From RGIG3159 sp045640565 (GTDB lineage Bacteria; Bacillota; Clostridia; Oscillospirales; Oscillospiraceae), in NCBI GenBank assembly GCA_045640565.1, contig JAZUFG010000009.1, positions 1 through 45,805 of the forward strand: 45,805 bases of DNA, in the 5' to 3' direction. The translations under genes were made by a program, and so were the position numbers. Below, in pieces: positions 8,807 to 16,032 of the stretch. The notes beneath the pieces were generated by a model that saw only the letters and a program-made list of their open reading frames with translations, ran no database searches and was not told the origin of the DNA. The first letter of the stretch is position 1; every line of letters begins with the position of its first letter.

Positions 8807-9060
8807 GAGAGCGTTTCCTCCAATTCCCGGAAGATTTCCGGAGGAATGGGGGTTTCCAGACTTCTTGAAAGGGAGCCGGCCTTTTCTGCCTTGCGGAGAC
8901 AGGAAAGAGAGGGGCAGATGTAAACGCCTCTTCCGGGGGCCTTTCCTTTACTGTCCAGAGAAATGCTGCCCTCAGGGGAACGGACCACACGGATCAGCTC
9001 CTTCTTCGGCTTCATTTCCCTGCAGCCAACGCACTGGCGCATGGGTATTTTCTTCTGCAT
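8803..9060 (-). CDS. rnpM: YlxR/RnpM family protein (RNase P modulator)
   Basis: DUF448 protein; the Bacillus homologue has been reported to modulate RNase P. Family motifs are PMRQCVGCREMKPKKEL, GKAPGRGVYIC and SCLRKAEK. 85 residues, basic. It sits between nusA and ylxQ and overlaps ylxQ by 4 nt. The rnpB gene for RNase P RNA is also in this window, 29 kb away. Confidence 0.93.
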   Translation of the reverse strand: MQKKIPMRQCVGCREMKPKKELIRVVRSPEGSISLDSKGKAPGRGVYICPSLSCLRKAEKAGSLSRSLETPIPPEIFRELEETLS

Positions 9061-9080
9061 GGGAGACCTCCCTTTGAAGA

Positions 9081-10145
9081 TCAGGCCTCTTCGGCCTCAG
9101 CAGCAGCCTTGGAAACAGACTTGATGTCGATCTTGCAGCCGGTCAAACGGGCAGCAAGACGGGCATTTTGGCCTTCCTTACCGATGGCCAGGCTCAGCTG
9201 ATCATCAGGAACGACGACGCGGCAGGACTTGGGACCGGTCATGTCCACGGAGACAACAGTTGCGGGGCTGAGAGCTGCGGCAACAAATTCCGCCATATCC
9301 TGGGACCAAACGATAATGTCAATCTTTTCTCCGTTCAGTTCGGAAACAACAGCGTTGACACGGTCACCGCGGGGACCGACACAGGCACCCACGGGATCGA
9401 TTTCTTCTTCTCTGGCGCGGACGGCAAGTTTAGTACGGGAACCGGCCTCACGGGCAATGGACATGACTTCCACGGTTCCGTCTTCAATTTCGGGAACGTT
9501 CAGTTCAAAGAGACGCTTTACAAGGCCGGGATGGGTTCTGGAAACCAGGACCTGAGGACCTCTGGAGGACTTGCGGACTTCCACAAGATAAACCCGGACG
9601 GTGTCACCCTCACGGAAATCTTCGCTCTTTACCTGTTCACTTTTGGTCAGATAGGCATCGGTCTTTTCCACGCCTGTTCCGATGCGAACAGTCATGTTGC
9701 CGGTTTCGGGCTCAATCCTCTGGATGGTACCGGTGAGGATCTCATGCTCCTTGGAGGAGAAATTATCAAAAACCATTCCTCTTTCGGCTTCCCGGATGCC
9801 CTGAATAATGACCTGCTTTGCGGTCTGGGCAGCGATTCTGCCGAAATTCTTGGTCTGGATTTCTACATTGACCAGGTCGCCCAATTGGCAGCCGGAAGAG
9901 ATACGGTCAGCCTCGGGAAGGGCAATTTCCGTAGCAGGGGAGACGACTTCGTCCACGACTTCCTTCTGGGCGAACATCCGCATGCCGCTCTCACTCAGCT
10001 CCACAAACACATTGTCCGTGTAGCCTTCCTTGTCTTTCTTGTAGGCAGCAACCAAAGCTTGAGTGATCCGATCCTTCATGTAGTCTTGAGGGATTCCTCT
10101 TTCCTTCTCCAGCTGTGCCAGAGCTGCAAAAATTTCCGAGTTCAT
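9081..10145 (-). CDS. nusA: Transcription termination/antitermination factor NusA
   Basis: RNA polymerase-associated factor for pausing and intrinsic termination. Order: N-terminal domain (residues 1 to about 125), S1 domain (GTIQRIEPETGNMTV region), then KH1 and KH2 with DPVGACVGPRGDRVNAV and LAIGKEGQNARLAARL. It ends after KH2 (354 residues), so it lacks the acidic repeats of proteobacterial NusA, as normal in Firmicutes. It follows rimP by 17 nt. Confidence 0.97.
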   Translation of the reverse strand: MNSEIFAALAQLEKERGIPQDYMKDRITQALVAAYKKDKEGYTDNVFVELSESGMRMFAQKEVVDEVVSPATEIALPEADRISSGCQLGDLVNVEIQTKNFGRIAAQTAKQVIIQGIREAERGMVFDNFSSKEHEILTGTIQRIEPETGNMTVRIGTGVEKTDAYLTKSEQVKSEDFREGDTVRVYLVEVRKSSRGPQVLVSRTHPGLVKRLFELNVPEIEDGTVEVMSIAREAGSRTKLAVRAREEEIDPVGACVGPRGDRVNAVVSELNGEKIDIIVWSQDMAEFVAAALSPATVVSVDMTGPKSCRVVVPDDQLSLAIGKEGQNARLAARLTGCKIDIKSVSKAAAEAEEA

Positions 10146-10162
10146 TTTGCTTTCCTCCTCGA

Positions 10163-10615
10163 TTAAAATGTTGCGCGAAGCCGCACCAAAGCGACTTCTG
10201 ATTTTTCAAATTTGATGGTTTCTTCTCCGTAATCTGCAATTACGGTTCCGTCCTCGTAAGCGCGGAGAACACAGGCATACTCCCGAAGCCCGTTTTTGGG
10301 CTTGTAGAGACGGACGAGAATATCGCTTCCCAGGAAGGCTTCAAAATCCGAAGGACGCTTCAGGGTCCGTTCCAGGCCGGCACTGCAGACTTCAAAGGTG
10401 TAAGCGCTGGGTATGGGATCCTTTTCATCCAAAATAGGGTCCAGGGCCCGGGAGATGGCTTCGCAGTCATTGATGTCTACGCCGCCTTCCTTGTCAATGT
10501 AAATGCGAAGGAACCAGGTGCTGCCTTCCCGGACATATTCCGTGTCCCAGATTTTGCAGCCGGCTTCCCTGACGATGGGCTCTGCCAGTTCCCAGATTTG
10601 TTCGGTAACCTTCAT
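10163..10615 (-). CDS. rimP: Ribosome maturation factor RimP
   Basis: 30S assembly factor. N-terminal domain with WFLRIYIDKEGGVDINDCEAISR; the C-terminal SH3-like domain begins after SAGLERTLKRPSDFEAF. 150 residues, usual size. First gene of the long minus-strand operon, preceded by a folded leader and a strong promoter. Confidence 0.96.
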   Translation of the reverse strand: MKVTEQIWELAEPIVREAGCKIWDTEYVREGSTWFLRIYIDKEGGVDINDCEAISRALDPILDEKDPIPSAYTFEVCSAGLERTLKRPSDFEAFLGSDILVRLYKPKNGLREYACVLRAYEDGTVIADYGEETIKFEKSEVALVRLRATF

Positions 10616-10649
10616 TCCATACCCTCCAAAGGTCGAATTTCAATAAGAA

Positions 10650-10674
10650 AGACTGGAGCGGTCAGCTCCAGTCT
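10650..10674 (-). promoter_or_regulatory. Attenuator-like hairpin in the rimP-nusA leader
   Basis: Perfect 10-bp stem AGACTGGAGC/GCTCCAGTCT with a 5-nt loop, about 20 nt after the predicted transcription start. On the minus strand it is followed by TTCTTATTG, an interrupted U-tract. A short strong hairpin with a weak U-tract is what is expected of a NusA-dependent terminator, and in Bacillus subtilis nusA is reported to be autoregulated by attenuation in this operon's leader. The assignment here is inferred from structure and position. Confidence 0.55.
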
Positions 10675-10700
10675 CATACTCCCTACATTCGAACAAGGCC

Positions 10701-10728
10701 ATTATAGCAGTTTTTTTTGAAAATGCAA
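10701..10728 (-). promoter_or_regulatory. Promoter of the rimP-nusA-infB-ribF operon
   Basis: On the minus strand, TTGCAT (10723-10728), 16-bp spacer, TATAAT (10701-10706). A TG at the extended -10 position (TGCTATAAT) and an A-rich spacer are visible. Confidence 0.8.
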
Positions 10729-10785
10729 GGATTATTTGCGTTTTTCCGCTTCTTTTTTTCTTTTTTGCAGGATATTTCCTCCCTG

Positions 10786-10814
10786 TTTACATTCTCTGGG
10801 TCCTGTGCTAGAAT
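10786..10814 (+). promoter_or_regulatory. Promoter of the membrane protein-tadA operon
   Basis: TTTACA (10786-10791), 17-bp spacer, TAGAAT (10809-10814). It diverges from the rimP promoter, with about 57 bp between the two -35 boxes. Confidence 0.7.
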
Positions 10815-10853
10815 ATCACTGCGATAATAAGGAATAAGAAGGCTTTGTTTTCT

Positions 10854-11672
10854 ATGAATAAACGGCTCCTTTCCAAAAAACTGTCTCTCCGGGTGATTTG
10901 TATTTTTCTTTTGGCATCCCTTTTGCTTGCTGTCCTCAGCAAAGGGCAGCTTCTTCCGGGGATCCTTTCCGCCTTTGCCCTCCTTTTCGTGCTGGCATTG
11001 ACCTTTTCCCGTTCGGAGGAAAAAGATTTCCCAGCCTGCCATCGCAGGGCAAATCTGGCGTTTCTTTTGCTCCCGGCAGCAGTCCTTTTCCTGCTCTCGG
11101 GTGTTATCTGCCTGGTTTTGCAGAAAAAATGGCTTCTCGGAGGGGCAGAACTTTTGATGGGCGTGGGTGTCCTTGTCCACGGTGTTACCTTCCGGAGCAG
11201 CAAGGGCGGCCGCGGCCCTGTCTATGCCCTTCTCGGTGCCCTTTCCGTTCTTCGCCTGATCATCTGCTACCGCAGTTGGATCATTACCCCTGAGATCGGG
11301 AGTTATTACCGGCCTATGTTCGCCTCGGTCTTTCTTCTTTTGACCCTCTGCTTCATGATGCTCTCCACCCTTTCCTTCGGAAGCCGGCGAGGTGAGATTT
11401 TCTCCGCCGGAATGGGAGCCTTCTTTGCCGCCGGAGCGATTCCGGGAAGCAGCCTTTCGGAGGTTTTCTTCCATCTGGCTGCGGCCGCTTTCCTCCTTGC
11501 AGAGCTTTCGGGGCTCCTGACTGTGCCGAAAAAATCCGTGGAAAGAAGTATTCCGAGAGTCCGGGAGGAAAAAGAAGAACGGCTTCCCGAGCCTGCAAAA
11601 AAGGTAAGAGAGGAAAGAAGAGAGCCCCTCTTTGCGCCGGAGGAGGATTTACCCGAGGAGCCGGACCAATGA
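10854..11672 (+). CDS. Multi-pass membrane protein of unknown function
   Basis: I do not recognise the family. After a basic N-terminus (MNKRLLSKK) there are about seven or eight hydrophobic segments up to residue ~215, several in pairs and short-looped. A charged cytoplasmic-type tail of about 55 residues rich in Glu, Arg and Pro follows. The ATG at 10854 is preferred over an in-frame TTG 9 nt upstream because GAAGG ends 11 nt before it. The stop overlaps the tadA start (ATGA), so both are translated from one transcript. Confidence 0.7.
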   Translation: MNKRLLSKKLSLRVICIFLLASLLLAVLSKGQLLPGILSAFALLFVLALTFSRSEEKDFPACHRRANLAFLLLPAAVLFLLSGVICLVLQKKWLLGGAELLMGVGVLVHGVTFRSSKGGRGPVYALLGALSVLRLIICYRSWIITPEIGSYYRPMFASVFLLLTLCFMMLSTLSFGSRRGEIFSAGMGAFFAAGAIPGSSLSEVFFHLAAAAFLLAELSGLLTVPKKSVERSIPRVREEKEERLPEPAKKVREERREPLFAPEEDLPEEPDQ

Positions 11673-12130
11673 GCGATCCCTATATGGAAGAGGCCCTTCG
11701 CTTGGCCGCCCTGTCTGCTGCAGAGGGGGAGGTCCCCGTCGGCTGTGTCATTGTCCGGGAAAATGAGATCGTCGGGAGAGGAAGAAACCGCCGGGAGGGG
11801 AGTAGGAATGCTCTTGCCCACGCGGAGCTGGAGGCCATCTCTGAAGCCTGCAGGGCCTTGGGAGGCTGGCGGCTCTTTGACTGTGATCTCTATGTTACTT
11901 TAGAGCCCTGTCCTATGTGTGCCGGTGCCATCATCAACGCAAGGATCCGAAAGGTCATCTACGGTGCAGAAGATCCCAAGGCAGGAGCCTGCGGCAGCGT
12001 GACCGATCTTTTTGCTATGTCCTTCAATCATCATCCTCTGCTTACAAAGGGGGAAATGGAGGAAGAATGCAGCGGTATTCTTAAGGAGTTTTTTCATTCT
12101 CTTCGTAAAAAGGAAGCAGAAAGACTCTGA
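11669..12130 (+). CDS. tadA: tRNA-specific adenosine deaminase
   Basis: Deaminates A34 to inosine in the tRNA-Arg(ACG) anticodon. The Zn2+ site of the cytidine deaminase fold is complete: H51-A-E53 (HAELEAI) and P80-C81-P-M-C84 (EPCPMCAGAI). EVPVGCVIV near the N-terminus and DPKAGACGS are typical of TadA. 153 residues. Overlaps the upstream membrane protein gene by 4 nt. Confidence 0.96.
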   Translation: MSDPYMEEALRLAALSAAEGEVPVGCVIVRENEIVGRGRNRREGSRNALAHAELEAISEACRALGGWRLFDCDLYVTLEPCPMCAGAIINARIRKVIYGAEDPKAGACGSVTDLFAMSFNHHPLLTKGEMEEECSGILKEFFHSLRKKEAERL

Positions 12131-12177
12131 GAATGCCCACGGTTTTCAGAAATGCCGGAGGAAAGAGAAAAAAGCTC

Positions 12178-12206
12178 TTGATTTTTGATTTTTCTTCCTG
12201 TATAGT
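12178..12206 (+). promoter_or_regulatory. Promoter of the rpsF-ssb-rpsR operon
   Basis: TTGATT (12178-12183), 17-bp spacer, TATAGT (12201-12206). Confidence 0.75.
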
Positions 12207-12211
12207 ATATA

Positions 12212-12254
12212 AGCCCTATTTGGGGCTATCCTTGGCTGCAAGCGATTTGCAGCC
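12212..12254 (+). promoter_or_regulatory. Two-hairpin 5' leader of rpsF
   Basis: Right after the predicted start is a 5-bp AGCCC/GGGCT hairpin (12212-12227), then a perfect 8-bp GGCTGCAA/TTGCAGCC hairpin (12234-12254). Many bacteria have an S6:S18-binding leader here. I could not match its conserved core, so control by S6/S18 is only possible. Confidence 0.4.
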
Positions 12255-12279
12255 CATCAGACCATAAGGAGGTGCAAAC

Positions 12280-12576
12280 ATGGCAAAGAATACCGCAAAG
12301 TACGAAGTTCTTTACATCATCAACGCAACATTGGGCGAGGATGAGACCAAGGAAGTCGTCGAAAAGTTCAAGGCACTGGTAGAAGAAAACGGCACCCTGA
12401 TCAGCATTGACGAGTGGGGCAAGCGCCGCCTCGCATACCCGATCAACGACATGCCCGAAGGCTACTATGTTCTCATGAATGTTGAAGTCAAGCCCGAGTT
12501 CCCCGCAGAGCTGGACCGTGTCTTCAAGATCACCGAGAATGTGCTTCGTTCTATCATTGTCGCAGTTGAAGCTTAA
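12280..12576 (+). CDS. rpsF: Ribosomal protein bS6
   Basis: 30S platform protein that pairs with S18. YEVLYIINATLGEDETKEVVEKF, WGKRRLAYPINDMPEGYYVL and the C-terminal ENVLRSIIV strand are typical. 98 residues. Good ribosome-binding site (AAGGAGG). First gene of the rpsF-ssb-rpsR operon. Confidence 0.97.
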   Translation: MAKNTAKYEVLYIINATLGEDETKEVVEKFKALVEENGTLISIDEWGKRRLAYPINDMPEGYYVLMNVEVKPEFPAELDRVFKITENVLRSIIVAVEA

Positions 12577-12588
12577 GGAGGCACCCGA

Positions 12589-13035
12589 ATGCTGAACCAG
12601 ATCGTTCTCATGGGTCGTCTCACCAGAGACCCGGAACTCCGCCGCACCGGCAGCGGGATTCCCGTGGCGTCTTTCACATTGGCTGTGGATCGCGATTTTG
12701 CGAACAAAGAAACCAATGAGAGAGAAGCAGATTTCATTGACATCGTTGCTTGGAGAAACACAGCGGAGTTTGTGACCCGCTACTTCGCCAAGGGCCGTAT
12801 GGCAGTGGTAGTCGGTTCCCTCCAGATGCGGAAATGGACCGACAAAGAAGGCAACAAGCGGACTTCTGCAGAAGTAATTGCCGATAATGTTTATTTCGGT
12901 GATTCCAAGCGGGATGGCGATAACCGGGGCTTTGTAGCCGGGAACGCACCCGAGCAGAATTTTGCTCCCGCTCCGGCAGCTCCCAATAGCGGTTTTACCG
13001 TCCTTGAGGGCGACGACAGCGATCTGCCTTTTTGA
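12589..13035 (+). CDS. ssb: Single-stranded DNA-binding protein
   Basis: OB-fold protein, normally a tetramer, for replication and repair. MLNQIVLMGRLTRDPELR, PVASFTLAVDRDF, FIDIVAWRNTAEF and GRMAVVVGSLQMRKW are the canonical strands (residues 1 to about 105). A short Pro/Ala-rich linker and the acidic tip DDSDLPF follow. 148 residues. Starts 12 nt after rpsF. Confidence 0.97.
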   Translation: MLNQIVLMGRLTRDPELRRTGSGIPVASFTLAVDRDFANKETNEREADFIDIVAWRNTAEFVTRYFAKGRMAVVVGSLQMRKWTDKEGNKRTSAEVIADNVYFGDSKRDGDNRGFVAGNAPEQNFAPAPAAPNSGFTVLEGDDSDLPF

Positions 13036-13081
13036 TTAACTGAATTTTTCACGACATAACTGTAAAAGGAGGATTTCCAAA

Positions 13082-13321
13082 ATGCCTATGGATGCAAAGC
13101 AGATGCGGCCCCACAAGCGGAAGAAGGTTTGCTCCTTCTGCGTGGACAAGGTCACCATGATTGACTTCAAGGACACCGCAAAACTGCGCCACTATATCAG
13201 CGAACGCGGCAAGATTCTGCCCCGTCGTACCACCGGTACCTGCGCAGCTCATCAGCGCCAGCTGACCACTGCAATCAAGCGCGCCCGCGCTATTGCTCTG
13301 CTGCCCTATCTCGCTGACTGA
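13082..13321 (+). CDS. rpsR: Ribosomal protein bS18
   Basis: 30S protein, partner of S6. KVCSFCVDK, IDFKDTAKLRHYISERGKI, LPRRTTGTCAAHQRQL and AIKRARAIALLPY are canonical. 79 residues, AAAGGAGG upstream. The last 49 bases of the gene, including the stop codon, recur exactly at 15868-15916, so this copy may carry a 3' end supplied by an integrated element. The protein is intact. Confidence 0.97.
   Translation: MPMDAKQMRPHKRKKVCSFCVDKVTMIDFKDTAKLRHYISERGKILPRRTTGTCAAHQRQLTTAIKRARAIALLPYLAD
13273..13321 (+). repeat. 49-bp direct repeat, left copy (rpsR 3' end)
   Basis: Identical over all 49 bases to 15868-15916. It begins in the codons for AIKRAR and ends with the TGA stop. Similarity stops abruptly at both borders. 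Confidence 0.97.
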
Positions 13322-13331
13322 CAGCCTAATC

Positions 13332-13367
13332 AAAAAGGCCCTGGTTCATGAAAACTAGGGCTTTTTT
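13332..13367 (+). terminator. Terminator after rpsR (left side)
   Basis: Stem GCCCTGGTT/AACTAGGGC (one G-T pair) with a loop from CATGAAA, preceded by A5 and followed by T6. Its sequence differs from the terminator that follows the right repeat. Confidence 0.85.
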
Positions 13368-13424
13368 CGTATAAGACCCATTTGGCCCATTGTATTTGAA
13401 TGATAACTGTTTTATTAAAGCTTC

Positions 13425-13452
13425 TTGACAAAAAAAGAAAATGAAATATATT
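13425..13452 (+). promoter_or_regulatory. Promoter of the cpsBCD cassette
   Basis: TTGACA (13425-13430), 16-bp A-rich spacer, TATATT (13447-13452). It lies inside the repeat-bounded segment, so the cassette carries its own promoter. Confidence 0.65.
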
Positions 13453-13515
13453 TAGGGTGTGTGGATTAGCATTTTTGCTGTGGATCTTCTCGCAGTGGAG
13501 AAAAGGAAAAATGGG

Positions 13516-14268
13516 GTGTGTTCGGCAGTGATTGACGGTTTCACAGATATTCATACGCATTTGTTCCCTTCCGTGGATGACGGAGCAAGTGACTTGGACT
13601 CTGCACTGGCACTTGCGAAATGTGCCTGGGAAAATGGAACAAGAAAGATTTTTTTAACACCTCATTTTAGCAGAAGGTTTAAAAGAGAGTCTCTAGAGAG
13701 ATATCAAGAAGCGTTTTCTTATGTTCAGTCTGCCATTTATCAGAGATTTCCTGAATTGGAGGTCTATCTCGGCAGCGAAGTTGCGTTTGAGTTGGATGTA
13801 CCTAGACTCTTGTCTGACGGGAAAGTCCTTTCAATGAACAATTCGGAATTTGTTCTTTTGGAACTGAAATCAGGAATGAATTCGCGAGGGATTGTAAATG
13901 CTGTCTATGAAACGATAATGAACGGATTTACTCCGATTCTTGCCCATGTTGATCGTTATGAACAGTTCCGAAATGAGGCTGGCCTTGTGGATGAGGTCAT
14001 GGAGAATGGAGCACTAATCCAAATAAATGCGGATAGTGTTTTGGGAAAGAACGGTTTTTCTGTTAAGAGGTATTGTGGCAGGCTCCTGCGAGAAAACAAA
14101 GTTCATTTTATTTCGTCTGATGCCCATGATGTAAGAAAGAGGTCCCCCAATTTAAGACCATGTTATGAATATGTTAGAAAGAGATTCGGCGAAGACACTG
14201 CGCAGAAGCTCTTTTCACAAAACGCGGAAGTACTGTTAGCAAATAGAAGTGCTGGGAAAGAAGTGTGA
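13516..14268 (+). CDS. cpsB: CpsB/CapC-type PHP tyrosine-protein phosphatase
   Basis: Metal-dependent phosphatase that dephosphorylates the tyrosine kinase CpsD. PHP-fold metal motifs are present: DIHTHLFPSVDDGA near the N-terminus, LTPHFS, GSEVAFE, ILAHVDRY and SSDAHD. GTG at 13516 is preferred as start: AAAAGGA lies about 8 nt upstream and the 250-residue product matches the family. A GTG at 13528 also fits, while an earlier in-frame GTG at 13459 lies almost on the promoter. The gene overlaps cpsC by 4 nt. Confidence 0.88.
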   Translation: MCSAVIDGFTDIHTHLFPSVDDGASDLDSALALAKCAWENGTRKIFLTPHFSRRFKRESLERYQEAFSYVQSAIYQRFPELEVYLGSEVAFELDVPRLLSDGKVLSMNNSEFVLLELKSGMNSRGIVNAVYETIMNGFTPILAHVDRYEQFRNEAGLVDEVMENGALIQINADSVLGKNGFSVKRYCGRLLRENKVHFISSDAHDVRKRSPNLRPCYEYVRKRFGEDTAQKLFSQNAEVLLANRSAGKEV

Positions 14269-14996
14269 GTGTTATGAACCAGGAAGAAATGTATATTGAC
14301 CTGCGGGAACTCTTTTTGTATCTAAAAAAACGGCTGTGGCTCATTGTAATCGTCACAGTTGCTTCCTTGTTGGCAGGTTTTTTTGCTTCAAAGGTGATTA
14401 TTAGTCCCAAATACACTGCGAGCACGAGAATATTTGTTCTTAACCGTTCCAATGAGAGTGCGGTGGTATATTCTGACATCCAAATATCTTCTCAGTTCAT
14501 ATATGATTATAAAGAACTTATCACTGGAAGAAATGTGACAAGTGAGGTCATATCTAGGTTAAGACTGAATATGTCAGATGAGGCGTTGAAACGCAAGATT
14601 ACAGTGACTGCGCCTGCAAATACTCGAATTCTTCAAATAGACGTGGAGGACACGGATCCTGAGCGGGCGGCAAGGATTGCCAATACAGTTTGGGAGGTTG
14701 CTGCTGAGCAGATTGAAGACATTATGGATGCAGATGCGGTCCGAGTTGTCTATTCAGCGGAGGCACCGACTGAGCCCTCCTCCCCTAAAATCAAAAAGAA
14801 TGCTCTTTTATGTGCTTTTGGTGGTGCGGTATTGGTAATCGGAGTGTTGACAGTTCTTTTCATAACTGACGATACAGTCCGGACGGAAGAGGATGTGGAA
14901 AGGTATCTTTCTCTTCCTTTGCTCGGTGTTGTGCCTGTTGCGAAGGGTATCGAGAGTGGTGCAGAGAAGGGTAGAGGATTTCATGTCTCAAAGTAG
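14265..14996 (+). CDS. cpsC: CpsC/Wzz-type polysaccharide co-polymerase (kinase adaptor)
   Basis: Membrane adaptor that activates the CpsD kinase and controls chain length of a surface polysaccharide. 243 residues with two transmembrane helices at about 24-43 and 179-200. Between them lies an extracytoplasmic Wzz domain (YTASTRIFVLN, DPERAARIAN). The proline-rich EAPTEPSSPK motif stands before TM2 and a short cytoplasmic tail follows, as in Gram-positive CpsC. The GTG start overlaps the cpsB stop; an ATG 9 nt later (MNQEEMYIDL) is an alternative. Confidence 0.9.
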   Translation: MSVMNQEEMYIDLRELFLYLKKRLWLIVIVTVASLLAGFFASKVIISPKYTASTRIFVLNRSNESAVVYSDIQISSQFIYDYKELITGRNVTSEVISRLRLNMSDEALKRKITVTAPANTRILQIDVEDTDPERAARIANTVWEVAAEQIEDIMDADAVRVVYSAEAPTEPSSPKIKKNALLCAFGGAVLVIGVLTVLFITDDTVRTEEDVERYLSLPLLGVVPVAKGIESGAEKGRGFHVSK

Positions 14997-15047
14997 GAAT
15001 ACCGAGAGATTTGAAAGAAGAGACGATTGTTGGAAGAAGGCACTGTG

Positions 15048-15803
15048 ATGGCAGATAGAATTATTAAAGTTGAAAAAAATGTTATTAAAGAGTTTCACAC
15101 GGCAGAAGCCATGAAAACCATTCGGACGAATCTGCTCTTCTGTGGGGCGGCTGTCAAAGCAATTGGAATTACAAGTGTGGGACCAGGCGAAGGAAAATCC
15201 AGTATAGCTTTTCAGATTGCGGCGTCTATGGCAGAGGCTGGGAAGAATGTTCTTTTGGTGGATGCAGATTTGCGAAAAAGCGTGCTAGTCAAGAGACTGG
15301 GGATTCATTTCAAGGTTCAGGGTCTTACGCATTGCTTTTCAGGCATGGCAAAAATTAATGAAATTCTTTATCCGACAGATATGCCGAGGCTATTCGTAAT
15401 GTTTCCGGGGATTAGAATTGCAAATCCTTCCGAAATTTTGGGTAGCAAAGCATTTGAGAACCTAATGGCAGTATTGAAGAAGCATTTTGATTATGTTATT
15501 GTGGATACGCCGCCATTGGGACAGGTCATTGACTGCGCCGCTATGGCTCCGGCCCTTGACGGGGTGATAATGGTGATAGACAGCACAAATAATAGCTATA
15601 AACTGGAGCGTAAGGTCAAAGAACAGTTGAACAAAGCCGGAGCTCATATTCTCGGCGTGGTTTTGAACAAGGTGGATTTAAAGGAGCAAGGTGAATACTA
15701 CGGTAAGGCTTATGGAAAATATGGATATGGTTACGAGTATGGCTATGGTGAAAAAAAGGGAGAAGCTAGAGATGCTATTGATATTTCGAATCTTGGGGAA
15801 TAA
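15048..15803 (+). CDS. cpsD: CpsD-type bacterial tyrosine kinase
   Basis: Cytoplasmic BY-kinase that autophosphorylates a C-terminal tyrosine cluster. Walker A GPGEGKSS (45-52), Walker A' VDADLRKS (71-78), Walker B VIVDTPP, and an eight-tyrosine tail cluster (EYYGKAYGKYGYGYEYGYG, about residues 215-233). The N-terminal EAMKTIRTNLLF helix is typical of the CpsC-contacting region. ATG 15048 is chosen because GAAGG ends 7 nt upstream; the frame is open from 15027. It is the last gene before the right repeat; no glycosyltransferase, flippase or polymerase follows. Confidence 0.93.
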   Translation: MADRIIKVEKNVIKEFHTAEAMKTIRTNLLFCGAAVKAIGITSVGPGEGKSSIAFQIAASMAEAGKNVLLVDADLRKSVLVKRLGIHFKVQGLTHCFSGMAKINEILYPTDMPRLFVMFPGIRIANPSEILGSKAFENLMAVLKKHFDYVIVDTPPLGQVIDCAAMAPALDGVIMVIDSTNNSYKLERKVKEQLNKAGAHILGVVLNKVDLKEQGEYYGKAYGKYGYGYEYGYGEKKGEARDAIDISNLGE

Positions 15804-15867
15804 GTAACCGATGTGTTCGTGCATTAAAAAAGCCGATTGCCTAATGTTTTTCCAATTAGTAGACATA

Positions 15868-15916
15868 AATCAAGCGCGCCCGCGCTATTGCTCTGCTGCC
15901 CTATCTCGCTGACTGA
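15868..15916 (+). repeat. 49-bp direct repeat, right copy (rpsR 3' end fragment)
   Basis: Exact copy of the end of rpsR, here detached from any gene. The base before it differs (A instead of C), and sequence after the TGA diverges (TTCTC instead of CAGCC). Probably the original chromosomal 3' end of rpsR. Confidence 0.97.
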
Positions 15917-15928
15917 TTCTCAAAAAGA

Positions 15929-15959
15929 AAACCCCGGGTTCATCGAACCCGGGGTTTTT
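15929..15959 (+). terminator. Terminator after the right repeat
   Basis: Perfect 12-bp stem AAACCCCGGGTT/AACCCGGGGTTT with a 5-nt loop and T5. Probably the ancestral rpsR operon terminator, now ending cpsBCD. It also faces the end of thiT on the other strand. Confidence 0.88.
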
Positions 15960-16032
15960 GCTGTCTTAAAAAAGTTATGGCATTTCTTACGCAATTATTT
16001 GACCGCAAGAGATAATTTCCCCGTTTTGACGG

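Larger units (their letters stand above)
13273..15916. mobile_element. Putative integrated segment bounded by rpsR 3'-end direct repeats
   Basis: Two perfect 49-bp repeats, the left one being the end of rpsR, bracket a segment that holds only a promoter and cpsB-cpsC-cpsD. The three genes look more AT-rich than the flanks. Target-gene 3' ends restored by a direct repeat are the mark of site-specific integration. No integrase is present, so this would be a remnant, a passenger of a lost element, or the product of homologous recombination. Confidence 0.45.

Noticed and set aside
13322..15867. A tRNA or integrase gene inside the repeat-bounded segment
   Set aside because: Apart from cpsBCD no frame with recombinase motifs and no cloverleaf was found in either strand of this interval.
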